NCBI GenBank assembly: GCA_947561715.1 | Contig: OX387202.1 | Span: 20,783,001 to 20,847,000 of the forward strand | Direction: 5' to 3' | Source of the DNA: Ascidia mentula | Lineage: Eukaryota > Chordata > Ascidiacea > Phlebobranchia > Ascidiidae | Length of the DNA: 64,000 nucleotides | Part shown: positions 1 through 12,441 of the stretch, piece by piece | How positions within the stretch are numbered: position 1 is the stretch's first letter | Layout of the letters: each line of letters opens with the position of its first letter | Notes under the pieces: generated by a model | Databases searched by the model: none | Told to the model about the DNA's origin: nothing | The model's input: the letters and a program-made list of their open reading frames with translations, nothing else | Position numbers and translations under genes: made by a program

Positions 1-1417
1 GAACCGATTCTTTCTCGAATGAATTAAATGCAAACTCAATGCCAGCCAAGAAACGTTCTGTGAGTAAAGGTTTTTATTCGGTCTCAATTTGATTTTTTCG
101 ATAATTAAGACGTTCTCATAAATTACGTAAAATTTCAAACTCGCCACGTAGATCTCCCCCTCTTCGAACACATCCTTTCATACCATGCTAGTTATCCGTT
201 TCCATGGGGGCCTGACTCGATAAACTGTGGTTTTATCGGTGCCTGTGCCATTTTATTCCGCATATTTATTGTTCGCACGCGTTCAAGTCGTTTTTGTTCA
301 AAAGAAAATTAAGTTATATTTGGACGTTGGCATCAACCGCGCATGAACCGTATTCCACAACTAATCGTCATTCTTTAAATCAGCTCGTATATTGATAGTT
401 AGTAAAATAACAAAGGATTTTGATTTGTGGACGAAGCGAATTGAGGCCGAAACGTTAAAATTTAACAAATCGTTTTTGTCAACGAAGAGTTTCGTCAGAT
501 TTTAATTCTTTCAGGGGTCGAGTCTTTTCAACACGTTCCGGAAGAGAGGGATGAAGAAGGCGAAGGAGGAAGGTGAGAGCGGTGAGATGAAGAGGACTCT
601 CTTCCTGGAGGAACTGCAGGATGTCAAATCAAACGTCCTGGATAGATGGAGGAGATTGAGAGAAATGCCGCAAGAAGACGCCGTGGTCAGTATCACAATA
701 ATCTCACTAAACAATAAGACTGGAGTTTTGTGTCATTGGATGTCGGGACATCTCTGCCCGTGGTTGATATTTATTGGCATTGTATTTGGGTGCTTGATGT
801 TTAAATATTATTCGCATAATTTTATGTTCAGCATATTTCGCGTTCTCTTCATTCCGTCTAATTCCTTTTATCTCAACAATTTGTTTCAGGCTGAATATGT
901 TAACCTTGCACGTCGGTGGCCCGGATACGGATCCTACTTGTTTAAAGTTGAAAATCACGACGCGCAGTTCGGTCAAACCCTTCTCACTCTGGCGATATCG
1001 GCCCAGGGAGCAACTGTGTTCAAACGAGGTCACTCACAGTCCCTGGATCATTTCTCATATGAAAAGTAAGTTTGATCGAACACAATGGTTCGTTTTCAAC
1101 GCGGGAAGACACGAAACTTGTTGGAGTTATTGGCTCTCAACGTTTCTGCTTATCGGTCTTATGAATATAATGCAGTTTGAAAAGTCTCAGAACCACTGTT
1201 CCAAACAATTAAACAAGATTTTGCAGCTACATTCCTTGAGTTGAACATGTTATTGTGTCTTCCTCTCAGGATCCAGTCTTTCGGAGCGGGATCTGCGAAT
1301 GTTTTCAGACTTCAGACCGAGTCAAGAGGGGACATTTCCTTCACCGCAGAACAAGTTAATGAGATTGTGAAACTCATGCGAGCTTACGTCACCGCCCTCT
1401 TCCGCCGAAAGCATTGA
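1..1417 (+). pseudogene. Myosin-X-like tail, copy A (3' exons of the FERM domain only)
   Basis: This is the C-terminal part of a myosin-X-type FERM domain, which in the full protein binds cargo and membrane receptors at filopodial tips. Exons read from splice signals: 1-59 (end of an exon, donor gtgagt), 515-685 (acceptor ttcag, donor gtcagt), 890-1065 (acceptor tttcag, donor gtaagt) and 1270-1417 (acceptor ctctcag, stop TGA). They join in frame. Recognisable blocks are NVLDRWRRLREMPQEDAV, RRWPGYGSYLFKVE, VFKRGHSQSLDHF and QSFGAGSANVF, ending ALFRRKH. The order and motifs match the last quarter of myosin X. The window edge cuts the copy, so upstream exons may exist outside. No lesion is visible in this part; it is called pseudogene-like only because the paralogous copies B-D are broken. 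It converges on the ficolin gene at 4413-12441. Confidence 0.72.
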
Positions 1418-4412
1418 AAGTTGACACCGAGCAATTTTATTGCGTTCAGATTTTAACGAAACTTTAGTATTTGTCGTTCTAGCCACAAACTTGAATGTTA
1501 AGATCAGGGGTTTTCCACAGGGTTACCATATGAACCTCAGCGATCTATATCAATGGCTTCCACATTACCACACAATATTACCTTCGCCGATGCATTTTTG
1601 TGACATTACTCAGCAAAAACTTTCGTCGGTTGGGAGGATCCACAGAGTTAACCAGGGTGTCGTTGTACCCGAACGAGCTCGCGAGATGTTCCAAGTCTTT
1701 TACGTCCCAATAAGGTTTATTTACAGGATCATGTATCTTATAGTTTCGGCATATACGCTTACACCCACTCTCAATACTCCGCTCCAATGTTTAAACCTTG
1801 CAGTGACGATTTTTATTTGTTTTGCCACTTTGACATGTTTTTTTCGCTAGTCATATTCTTTCTTGTCCTGAAGCACTTGGTGATCTTTTCTGTCTATTTT
1901 GTTTTCGGGAAACCAAATTCCATAACCATAGAAATCACAACCAGCGATAAAGTTGTCAGTCCCACTCATGGCATTTCAACTTGTGATTTGTAATTTCAAT
2001 ATTATTTCACAATCTTTCGCCGCAATCCTGAACCACACCCGAAACATGTGTTTCCGCTTAATTTTAACATCTAAATAACGTCATCAATACGACGACGTCA
2101 CCACGTAACATGAAATATTCCAACCGCATTTGTGCCTATTGTTGTTAACTCTTTTATCCTTAGACTGCCTATCTTTTAACATTGTTATCTGTCTAATATT
2201 ATTTATTGTACATTTGCATCAATTTATTGCATGTTCGATTTGGTTGTTTTGTAAACACAGTTCCTTGTTTGTCTGCGGCAAGCCAGTTGAGGCCTGTGAT
2301 GTCACAATTGCTTATTGTTACGTTCCAATTACTGATATTGTTTCACTGTCACTCGGTTTTGAAAAAGAAACAAACCCTGAATTGGGATCGAAAAGAAATT
2401 CGTATTTTGAGATCTTGTCCGAAAATTCTGGTTTTTAACATGGCCTGAAACTGACGTCATGACCCTTGGTGTTTGGTGACTGGAAATTCTATTTATCGAG
2501 TAATTTATTTCGAGTTCAGGAATCAATTCTACAAAACTTCACTCTCTCCATGCCATCTACATTCTGCCATGGAATGCAACCGGCAGACGCATCAGACGCG
2601 TCTGTGTCCTCCACAAACTGCTGTGTTAAGTTGAACAGACAAGTTGTGTTAATTGAACAGACAAAAACAACAACACAAATAAAACACGCATCAGACGCGT
2701 CACTCGTAGGCCCACGTCATCATTTGGGCTGCAATGAGGACCTGGGTGTTGACAAGAAACCTTGTTACACAATTTACGCTCACATTAAACCTTTCCCATA
2801 AGTCGGTGAAATGGCGCCGCGATATCCGCGCATTTCTGCAAATATTAGCGGTGAATTGGCGTGACTGCATTTTTGGGGTTTAACAGAGAAAGCCAAACTG
2901 AACTGAATCAAATTTACTGACATCTTCCAATCAGAAATCAACTGTCAAATCTGATGGATCAATGTTTATATTTACATGGATTATCAACATAAAGCATGGA
3001 AACGGTTGCATATGTAAATAACTCTAAGGGTCTCAGAGATATTTAACAGGGTCTCGATGGCCTGAGCGGTTATTGAGTCTCTTTGGTGGTTAAACCTGCT
3101 TCTGCCCCGTTCTATAAAGCACCCAGAACCAAGATCTCTTCCCGAATAATTGTATTCATTTCTGTTATCTTCTTCATTACGACGGTACATTACAACTTTC
3201 AATACAACGTTATTAGGATGCCAGCAAAATAGAATCAAATAGAATCAAATAGAATGAATTAGAATGGATTAGAATCAGAATGAATTTACCGGTCTAACCT
3301 GGGCTTTTTAACGCTCTCCATTATGAGAACTGATTGGTCAATAATGTCACGTGATATCATGAGGCGCTTGAAGTAATATAATACAAGAACATAGGTGTGA
3401 TGTGACATAAGCATAGAAGAACATTTTATGTGGTAAACAGGATGTTGAATGAATCACTTTACTCGAGAATATTCGATGGCTCAATGATTTGGGTCACATT
3501 GTGGGATTATGCAAGCGCTGGCCTCTGTGACGTATGTTCACACGCAAAACATTACGCAATACAAACACTGGTTTCTGTGACGTATGTTACACATGCGATT
3601 TTACAACAACGACATGATATACAAGGAATGATAAAACGGAATATGTTGCCAATATCTAATTGACACGTTGACATAATTCTATGGAAGAAGTGGCATCCGA
3701 AACACACAAAATGTAACAATAAGTAGTGTCGATGTCATATTTGCAATTATTATGTTGCGTTTTTCTGGCATCAACCGTTTTTTTATTAACGTCGTATAAT
3801 AATCACGCTGTAAACCAAGTTTAACTCATTTACGGCGAACGTGCTATTCGTTCGTTGACACTTCCAGCAACAAGCCGCCTTTTCAAATGAGTCACGTGGT
3901 AATCCGAACTCAAATAACCCGGTGTGCATTTTCTATACAGGCCACATGTCTTTTGCGTAAAAAAGATACGAAGGGACAGAGGACAAAGGACATATAGGAC
4001 AGAGACTTTTTGTACGCGTGGTTTGTAACGTGTTATTGTTAATCCTCGTGCGCTTGTTTATTATATATTAAACTGATTGATTGACTTTGGGTTTGATAGC
4101 AGCCTTTTTATCAGGAGTCAGATATACGGAAGTGTTATTATTTGTGTAGGCGTTTTAAGTAACGCCCTACAAATACCATGATAATAACAAACATGCAGAA
4201 AGGTGAAGTTCGCTTTTAACACAAAAATTGTAAGGATTTGTGGAATAAATTCGGTTCGGTATAATTGCTTTCCTGTTATTTACGATTTAAAGCCTTCATC
4301 AAAACAGGTGAAAGTATTTACAATGTCTGTCAATAATTGTAAATCAACACAACGTTGCCATGGTAACCAACGACGCAATGTTAATTTTCGTCACTTTAAA
4401 CCTCCCCAACAA
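1418..4412. other. Spacer between convergent myosin tail and ficolin gene (unit 1)
   Basis: About 3 kb without a convincing gene. It holds the 3' flanks of both convergent genes. The part from about 2460 to 4358 recurs nearly unchanged at 26975-28900, 42405-44274, 58130-59600 and from 63235 on, so it is a good anchor for counting units. ORFs of 60-140 codons here are AT-rich intron-like readings without family motifs. A copy-specific insertion lies at about 3011-3593. Confidence 0.6.
3011..3593. mobile_element. Copy-specific insertion of about 580 bp, possibly tRNA-derived
   Basis: Copies at 28130, 43060 and 58845 run straight from AACGGTTGCAT into GCGATATTACAAC; here about 580 bp separate these two strings. 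The insert contains a type-II-tRNA-like A box (GGCCTGAGCGGTTA near 3059) and an AATAGAATCAA-type simple repeat at about 3228-3285. Near its right end it has two related copies of a string around TCTGTGACGTATGTT. A tRNA-derived SINE is possible, but no clean B box or target duplication was found. Class uncertain. Confidence 0.45.
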
Positions 4413-7400
4413 TTATTCGCATTTCACTTTCATCTTAGAACTCATTATTCCGCCATATGAGTTTTTCCATAGATACCAACTCATAGTGTTGTCACTAGTA
4501 GAAGTTCTCGACCACGGACCATTGAGGAGGGCAAATGAACAATAACGATGCCACCAAGCTCCACCATAATGCACAGCACAATTAATACTTGGATCCCTGC
4601 AATTATAATTAAGTCGGTTGTCAACAAATCTGTGTTACAATTTATTTAAACTCAGTTAAAACTTGTGTTTAACTAAAACTTTAACGCAACCCCCTGTTTC
4701 AGAGCAGTTGATTTTTACAATTGTTGATTTAGGGTGGGCGGTTAACTTTGTCAACGAAAATCAACTAATTTGAGGAAATGCATTTTATCTTTTTGAAACA
4801 ACGCGATTTACTTCGTTAGTAAAACAGAAATATAATCAAAAACGTTGTATCATTATTACTCACGGATCATTGTCTCTGTTGCGTGTTGTAAATCTCATCC
4901 CGTTATTAGTTTGGGACCCAGTCATGGAATCTGATATGTTCCCCGAATATCCGGATATAGTAATTGTGTAAGAACTTCCTTCATCGCCAATGCTGAAAGT
5001 ACTGAAAAGAACAATGTCATAATGTTTAATTTAATGCAAAGTAATTTAAATAACAACGGATAATTTGTTGTTTTAAATCAATCCGCTTACATTGGTTTGT
5101 TGCTCATGGAAATGATTGTTAAACATAAAACCCTTTATGACGTAATAAACGACATGTGTCATACATTGTGTTGTGTTGTGTGGGATAATTATTTGTCAAC
5201 TACGCAATAAACACAGAGTGGGATTCGAAGTTTTCAGAAGGAAACCCAGTTATTTTTCAACTTTAAGTTCACAAACGACTGGAGGATTACAAGGAGGCTT
5301 TATTGTAGCTGAAGAACAAAGCGGATAATTCTAACTTTCCAGTCAAGATGCAACGTTTTGGCAAAGGTCAGTACTTGGCACTCAAGATTTTACCACAAGG
5401 ACTTGGGCAACAACGACCGCATAAACTCGTCTGGGCAACAGATTTTCCTTAACCTTTTTTAAGTGGTTCTTAACCTTTTTTATCTCATTTCCTACTTCCA
5501 GTGTAAACGGAATCCTTATTTCCCACTGGTATTTACATTTTTTAACTCAGAATTTAATTATTGTATTTTCGTTATATCTGTTATACTTTTTTAACTTTTT
5601 CTGCCGCATGGCATTACCAATTACCAATAAGTGTACAACACACAGTGAATACAGATCATTATATTTCTTTTCCGACTACTTTTGTGTATTTCGTTACCGA
5701 CTGATTATCCACCTACAACCCTAAAATTTCCCACCGGATAAGAACCACTGGCCTAAGGAATTAACTCTGCAGGCCAATGCACCCATTTTCTTGCATAGAG
5801 ACCCAACAATATCCAATCAACCACGCAACGACCAGCAGCTAACCCAGGGGTGGGCAAAGAGAACACAGAGTGTTTACACTATACAACTTATACACTGACA
5901 ATCAAGTTGTGCCAGCGTCTTACACGTCGCGATTACGGGATTTTTGTTGCCTCATTCAAAACATTGGGGCCGAGCATGTTGGGCAGAAAATCGAAATTTC
6001 AAACACTGGATTATGCATGGGTGTTAGATGGAGAATATAACAACCATTTGATCCCATATATCGATGTGGGACACAGCACTAATATTCACTGGATTGCTGC
6101 CATCAATTGTCAAACGGTTTGACCGTGGTCATTTTCGCTTGAACTGCGCAAAAAGGTGACGTTCGACCCAATCCGAGCCCCACTGAGCTCGGTCCTGGCA
6201 ATCCGCGACCAAGCGATCGCGCAAACCTCAAAAGCGGTGATGTGGGGTCGTTACGAGTTGATTACCATCCCTATGTGTGTGCGGTATCTAAACTTTTTGT
6301 TTTCATAATTATTCCGAACCGAGTAAATGCATTGAAACACAGCAAGAATATTCTGTGTTGCTTCAAACTTAAATCCCGAATTTTGGGAATCTGACGTAAT
6401 AAGGGGGGTATTTCCCTAATATATTTTAAGATTTTGTTAGTTATGACGACCTGGCAGCATCAGGTAAATTATCGTTGAAACAATGGCATTAGATTGAAAA
6501 CGTTAAATACGTCATAGTCTTACCTATACTCGGCAAATCCTTGACCTCCGGAAAAATCCTGGAGGTCAACACGAAGGCGACATCTAGTGGACGCACTGGT
6601 GATTTGATGCAGTTTCTCCAAACCTGATAACATTTGTTGGTTGTAATAATATTGCTGAAAACACAGGAATTTAAATTGGATTAACTGATACTGTTATATT
6701 GACTCTAGGATTGTTACGTAGCGTGCTTGAAACGTTTTGCTTGGTAGGCCTGTATGTTTAACTGGGTGTGCACAAGTCATAACAATGTGTTCAGTAAAAC
6801 AAACCTGGAACTCCTGTTGCTGCCAGGCATATTGCAATTTAAAATGTACCGCTCTTCTGGCATAAAATATACGTGCTGCATTTTACGACGTTTCGTCTGC
6901 CATTCAGCGAGACTTCATCAGGTATTGATACCGCAATTTCAAAGTAAACTACACTAAAACATTCAGGACCACAAAAACAAAAAAGGACACGTTGACACCG
7001 CTTGTCAGATCACGTGACAGAGGCAAAACACGAAACACTGCGGGAGGCGCAACAGTTACAACAAATTGTTATAAACTGCCGGAAAGTAGACACATTGTTG
7101 TTTGTCGTTGACGCATCCACTGTTTTTGTGAATGTGAAACGACTCAAGAAAGAGCCGCTTGGTGTGGTCCAACTCCTTTTCCAGAACTTGGAAAGGGCTT
7201 TATCGAAGGCAACTTCGTGTCGCAGTGTCACCGCATGCTTGGCCAACGCAATCTTGCTGGCATCTTTCGATGCGACATCACGGCGATGCTCTTTCAGTCG
7301 CGTCTTAAAGGCCCTTTTAGTTTCGCCGATGTAAATACCATCGCAATATTTGCATGGTATTAAACAGACCATTCCCTTTGGCTCGGAAGCCTCCGTAGCA

Positions 7401-10400
7401 ATGGGTCGTGATATTAGATTGCCAAGCATTGTATGGGGCTTAGTATAGATTTTAATGCCTAATCCGACATCAATCTTCGCAATGTTTCGTTAAGGCCAGG
7501 GTTGAAGGGAATAACAACTGCTCCGCTAGTGGGCGTTTCATCCTTACGGGTTATTGCCAGTATATTTTGAGCGTGCCATAACAGTGGTGATTGATAGGGA
7601 TACCGGTACATTGGTGAACAATGACACCACATCAAAGGATACCATGCTGTCATGTTGCTCCACTCGTAAGCTCCGTACCTCGGCTGCAAACTCGCGTGAG
7701 TTTTTCACATGGTGTGGAATATTGCCCAAGAAAGGAGCGATTATTTTAGCATTCTTGAGTCGATCCTCATTCACAAAAACAGTGGATGCGTCAACGACAA
7801 AGAACAATGTGTTTACTTTCCGGCAGTTTATAACAATTTGTTGTAACTGTTGCGCCTCCCGCAGTGTTTCGTGTTTTGCCTCTGTCACGTGATCTGACAA
7901 GCGGTGTCAACGTGTCCTTTTTTGTGCCCCTGAATGTTTTAGTGCAGTTTACTTTGAAATTGCGGCATCAATACCTGTTGAAGTCTCGCTGAATGGCAGA
8001 CGAAACGTCGTAAAAATACAGCACGTATATTTTATGCCAGAAGAGCGGTACATTTTAAACTAAAACAAACTATTACGCAAAGTTTTGCAACATTTGTACT
8101 TAGTTAAGGATTGCTTTATTGGAATACAAACCAATCCAAAATTCTGTTGATAGATCCCCAAACCCGTTCTTGTAATCCACCCAATCTCTATCGAAACTCA
8201 CAGATCCATCATAACGACGCTGGAACACCTGGTATTTATCAAGTAAAACACTTGACACAGATTTTCGGTGAATTGGTCTAAAAAAGTTAGATGACCTCCA
8301 TGTCAATGTATGACATTTCACTTTCATGTGTAATTTCCTGACCTTTATAAACAACACAATCCCGGGCGTATGGTTAAGTATTTTAGTGTGAAATCGTAAG
8401 TTACTTGGCGTGCATAATCACTTCGCTTACCCAACTTAGCGCTGGTGCCATGGATTGCCCACCCCTGTGTTAGTGATATTAACCACAGTATGAATACCTG
8501 CCATCCATCTTCACAGTAAACTTCTTCTTCAGATCTGAGACTTTGGCGACCTTGATATGGGGAAGTTTTGCAAGATTCGGAATGCACAAATTCGTGAAGA
8601 TTTTCCAGTCCTACAGAAATACTGTGATGAATTCTGGTTGGTTTCAACCTTTGTGATATCTTACCAATCTATACCACTAGAGGCAGAAGCGAGTCATGAC
8701 GTGAGTTACGGGCAAAGGTTTTCAGAATTTAACACATATGTAAGATTTATATTTAAATAAAGTAAAACTCAACTGTTGGAAGTGTTACTCAGTTGACCTT
8801 GCAGTTGATCCACTTTGTTCGACAACTCTGTGAATAAAATGTTAGATGTGTGTGTGGGCGTTGGATGTTAAGTGCATGAACTTAACTGTTAGATGTGCGT
8901 TTCTGCTCACTCTGCATTTGATCCACTCTGTTCGACAACTCTGTGAATATAATGTTAGATGTGTGAGTGGGCGTTGGATGTTAAGTGCATGAACTTAACT
9001 GTTAGATGTGCGGTTCTGCTCACTCTGCAGTTGATCCACTCTGTTCGACAACTCTGTGAATAAAATGTTAGATGTGTGAGTGGACATTGAATGTTAACTG
9101 CATGAACTTAACTGTTAGATGTGCGGTTCTGCTCACTCTGCAGTTGATCCACTCTGTTCGACAACTCTGTGAATAAAATGTTCCATGTGTGAGTGGGCAT
9201 TGAATGTTAAGTGCATGAACTTAACTGTTAGATGTGCGGTTCTGCTCACTCTGCATTTGATCCACTCTGTTCGACAACTCTGTGAATAAAATGTTAGATG
9301 TGTGAGTGGACATTGAATGTTAACTGCATGAACTTAATTGTTAGATGTGCGGTTCTGCTCACTCTGCAGTTGATCCACTCTGTTCGACAACTCTGTGAAT
9401 AAAATGTTAGATGTGTGAGTGGACATTGAATGTTAAGTGCATGAACTTAACTGTTAGATGTGCGGTTCTGCTCACTCTGCAGTTGATCCACTCTGTTCGA
9501 CAACTCTGTGAATAAAATGTTAGATGTGTGAGTGGACATTGAATGTTAACTGCATGAACTTAACTGTTAGATGTGCGGTTCTGCTCACTCTGCAGTTGAT
9601 CCACTCTGTTCGACAACTCTGTGAATAAAATGTTAGATGTGTGAGTGGACATTGAATGTTAACTGCATGAACTTAACTGTTAGATGTGCGGTTCTGCTCA
9701 CTCTGCAGTTGATCCACTCTGTTCGACAACTCTGTGAATAAAATGTTAGATGTGTGAGTGGACATTGAATGTTAACTGCATGAACTTAACTGTTGGATGT
9801 GTGGTTCTGCTCACTCTGCAGTTGATCCACTCTGTTCGACAACTCTGTGAATCAAATGTTAGATGTGTGAGTGGACATTGAATGTTAACTGCATGAACTT
9901 AACTGTTAGATGTGTGGTTCTGCTCACTCTGCAGTTGATCCACTCTGTTCGACAACTCTGTGAATAAAATGTTAAATGTGTGAGTGGACATTGAATGTTA
10001 ACTGCATGAACTTAACTGTTAGATGTGTGGTTCTGCTCACTCTGCATTTGATCCACTCTGTTCGACAACTCTGTGAATAAAATGTTAGATGTGTGAGTGG
10101 ACATTGAATGTTAACTGCATGAACTTAACTGTTAAATGTGTGGTTCTGCTCACTCTGCAGTTGATCCACTCTGTTCGACAACTCTGTGAATAAAATGTTA
10201 GATGTGTGAGTGGACATTGAATGTTAACTGCATGAACTTAACTGTTAGATGTGCGGTTCTGCTCACTCTGCAGTTGATCCACTCTGTTCGACAACTCTGT
10301 GAATAAAATGTTCCATGTGTGAGTGGGCATTGAATGTTAAGTGCATGAACTTAACTTTTAGATGTGCGGTTCTGCTCACTCTGCATTTGATCCACTCTGT

Positions 10401-12441
10401 TCGACAACTCTGTGAATAAAATGTTAGATGTTTGAGTGGACATTGAATGTTAACTGCATGAACTTAACTGTTAGATGTGCGGTTCTGCTCACTCTGCAGT
10501 TGATCCACTCTGTTCGACAACTCTGTGAATAAAATGTTAGATGTTTGAGTGGACATTGAATGTTAAGTGCATGAACTTAAATGTTAGATGTGCGGTTCTG
10601 CTCACTCTGCAGTTGATCCACTCTGTTCGACAACTCTGTGAAAAAAATGTTAGATGTGTGAGTGGACATTGAATGTTAAGTGCATGAACTTAACTGTTAG
10701 ATGTGCGGTTCTGCTCACTCTGCAGTTGATCCACTCTGTTCGACAACTCTGTGAATAAAATGTTAGATGTGTGAGTGGACATTGAATGTTAACTGCATGA
10801 ACTTAACTGTTAGATGTGCGGTTCTGCTCACTCTGCAGTTGATCCACTCTGTTCGACAACTCTGTGAATAAAATGTTAGATGTGTGAGTGGACATTGAAT
10901 GTTAAGTGCATGAACTTAACTGTTAGATGTGCGGTTCTGCTCACTCTGCAGTTGATCCACTCTGTTCGACAACTCTGTGAATAAAATGTTCGATGTGTGA
11001 GTGGACATTGAATGTTAACTGCATGAACTTAACTGTTAGATGTGCGGTTCTGCTCACTCTGCAGTTGATCCACTCTGTTCGACAACTCTGTGAATAAAAT
11101 GTTCCACGTGTGAGTGGACATTGAATGTTAAGTGCATGAACTTAATTGTTAGATGTGCGGTTCTGCTCACTCTGCATTTGATCCACTCTGTTCGACAACT
11201 CTGTGAATAAAATGTTAGATGTGTGAGTGGACATTGAATGTTAAGTGCATGAACTTAACTGTTAGACGTGTGGTTCTGCTCACTCTGCAGTTGATCCACT
11301 CTGTTCGACAACTCTGTGAATAAAATGTTCCATGTGTGAGTGGACATTGGATGTTAAGTGCATGAACTTATATGTTAGATGTGAGGTTCTGCTCACTCTG
11401 CAGTTGATCCACTCTGTGCGCCAAAGCTGTCAACAAAACTCACGTTTACGTTGGCATGTTTTCGTCAGTCAAAGAGTTTGGGGCTAAATGGTAAAAAAAT
11501 CCTTTAAGTCGAAAAATCCTATGAAAAATAAGCTTCAGCTTAATCCCTGACAAGTGATGCAAATCTTGACTGTGGTTGCTATATGCAATACTTACTTTGC
11601 ACAAAACAAATCTCTGCCATATATCCAGGTCACTTGTGTCGTACCACGAGGCTTGCAAGGGTAAGTCAGATAACTAACAAACAATAAAAACACAATACTT
11701 GACATAAACAAACTATTTTCAAAAAGAATCTGCTTTTATTGTGGGTGGTACGACATGAGTGACCTGTAGTAACCCCGACGGACTGTTCCGTTACGAAGGG
11801 GATTTGAGTTTTGTCACGTGATTGGTGAGTACGCAGGTATTTACACCACTAGGGGCAGAAGGGAGTCATGACGTGTGTTACGGGCAAAGGTTTTAGCATT
11901 TGTTATCTTGACACATCTGTGAGATATCAATTTATATGAAAATGAAACTCAACTGTTGGAAGTGTTACTCAGTTGACCTTGCAATTGATCCACTTTGTCC
12001 GACAACTCTGTGAATAAAATCTTTGATGAATTTACTTTAATATGATTTTATGAGAGTTCACCGTGTAGGGGATTTGTGGTACTGCTGTGTTTGTATCAAA
12101 TATCTATCTAAACTGCTTGGTTTGTTAAAGTTTTCCTATCCAATAATAAATTTTGTCGAAAAGTGTTTAGAGAAGAATCTTATACCTGTAACAAGTCTCA
12201 TCAAATCTTCTTTGCTAGCCACAGGTCCTTGGTTTCCCTTTTCACCTCGGTGACCTTGAGGTCCACGTGGTCCCATCTTTCCTGGTCTTCCAGTCTCTCC
12301 TCTGCCACCTTTCAAGCCGGAATGTTCTATCTCTGATCCTTGTTCTTGTCCGTCACAAACAACTCTGCATACTTGTTGTTGTTGGTGAGTTATGACAAGA
12401 TGGCCGACCAACAAAACTCCAAACAAAATAAATTTAAACAT
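4413..12441 (-). CDS. Ficolin-like secreted lectin, copy 1 (collagen stalk + fibrinogen-related domain)
   Basis: Six exons on the minus strand: 12186-12441, 8498-8610, 8132-8228, 6524-6623, 4864-5001 and 4413-4596. They sum to 888 nt with matching phases (1, 0, 1, 2, 2) and one terminal TAA, giving 295 residues. Exon 1 starts at the Met before a hydrophobic signal peptide ([16 protein letters not shown]), then Cys residues and 11 Gly-X-Y triplets ([13 protein letters not shown]). Exon 2 ends [11 protein letters not shown]; exon 3 has [12 protein letters not shown] and [16 protein letters not shown]; exon 4 has [17 protein letters not shown]; exon 5 has [11 protein letters not shown] and SGYSGN; exon 6 has [11 protein letters not shown] and LNGPW. 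This is the layout of ficolins, secreted pattern-recognition lectins that bind acetylated or carbohydrate ligands and can start the lectin complement pathway. Exon 1 could start 17 codons upstream, but that Met precedes a non-hydrophobic stretch. A Penelope-like element sits in intron 3 and a minisatellite in intron 1. Confidence 0.88.
5002..6523. other. Ficolin 1 intron 4
   Basis: A 1.5-kb intron bounded by the acceptor of exon 5 and the donor of exon 4. No coding signal of its own is convincing. A 90-codon plus-strand ORF at 5850-6122 has no recognised motif and is shortened by a frameshift in the matching intron of copy 2. The string CAGGGGTGGGCAA near 5845 resembles a hAT terminus, but no partner with a target duplication was found. 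Confidence 0.5.
6838..8061 (-). mobile_element. Penelope-like retroelement, internally deleted, flanked by inverted pLTR-like repeats (copy 1)
   Basis: The minus strand has a reverse-transcriptase piece at about 7544-7770 (motif A block [14 protein letters not shown], typical of Penelope-like elements). At about 7140-7429 it has a GIY-YIG endonuclease piece ([20 protein letters not shown], then [20 protein letters not shown]). Finger, palm and thumb parts in between are missing, so the copy is dead. The two ends (6838-7140 and 7770-8061) are about 290-bp inverted repeats of each other; both begin with TTTAAAATGTACCGC when read inward. It lies in ficolin 1 intron 3, in the same orientation as the host gene. 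The same element is at the same place in ficolin 2, so insertion predates the locus duplication. Confidence 0.8.
6887..6921 (-). ncRNA. Hammerhead-ribozyme-like motif in Penelope-like pLTR
   Basis: On the minus strand CTGATGA is followed by a 4-bp stem (GTCT with AGAC), then GAAAC and GTC, the order of the hammerhead catalytic core with a very short stem III. Hammerhead motifs are known in the pLTRs of Penelope-like elements. Self-cleavage is inferred from the core strings only. The opposite end of the element has the same motif at 7975-8009 (+), with the core decayed to CTGTTGA. Confidence 0.55.
8801..11417. repeat. 113-bp minisatellite, about 23 units
   Basis: Head-to-tail units with a 113-bp period, measured between successive GTTAGATGTGCGGTTCTGC strings at 9001, 9114 and 9227. 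Each unit contains TTGATCCACTCTGTTCGAC and TGTGAATAAAATGTT. Units differ at a handful of recurring positions (TGTTAGATG or TGTTCCATG, TTAACTGC or TTAAGTGC, CAGTTG or CATTTG), which suggests higher-order shuffling. It lies in intron 1 of ficolin 1. The matching intron of ficolin 2 keeps only about 1.3 units (33901-34050). Related flanks of about 120 bp precede the array (8672-8800) and follow it (11850-11990). Confidence 0.95.

Noticed and set aside
551..1069. 172-codon ORF at 551-1069 and its copy at 24852-25370 as single genes
   Set aside because: The middle (from VSITIISLNNK to the NNLFQ before AEYV) is intron sequence between a GTCAGT donor and a TTTCAG acceptor. Only the two ends are coding exons.
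5300..5400. Candidate ficolin exon reading [17 protein letters not shown]
   Set aside because: It looked like the middle of the fibrinogen domain, but exon 4 at 6524-6623 ([10 protein letters not shown]) fits in sequence, phase and splice sites, leaving no place for it.
7002..7334. Plus-strand ORFs at 7002-7334, 7554-7892 and their copies
   Set aside because: Antisense shadows of the Penelope-like endonuclease and RT; family motifs are on the minus strand.
5845..8470. hAT transposon bounded by CAGGGGTGGGCAA (5845) and TTGCCCACCCCTG (8456)
   Set aside because: The interval would contain two ficolin exons and the Penelope-like element, and flanking 8-mers do not match. More likely two unrelated or partial ends.
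8801..11417. CRISPR-like array
   Set aside because: The whole 113-bp unit repeats, with no unique spacers. It is a minisatellite in a eukaryotic intron.
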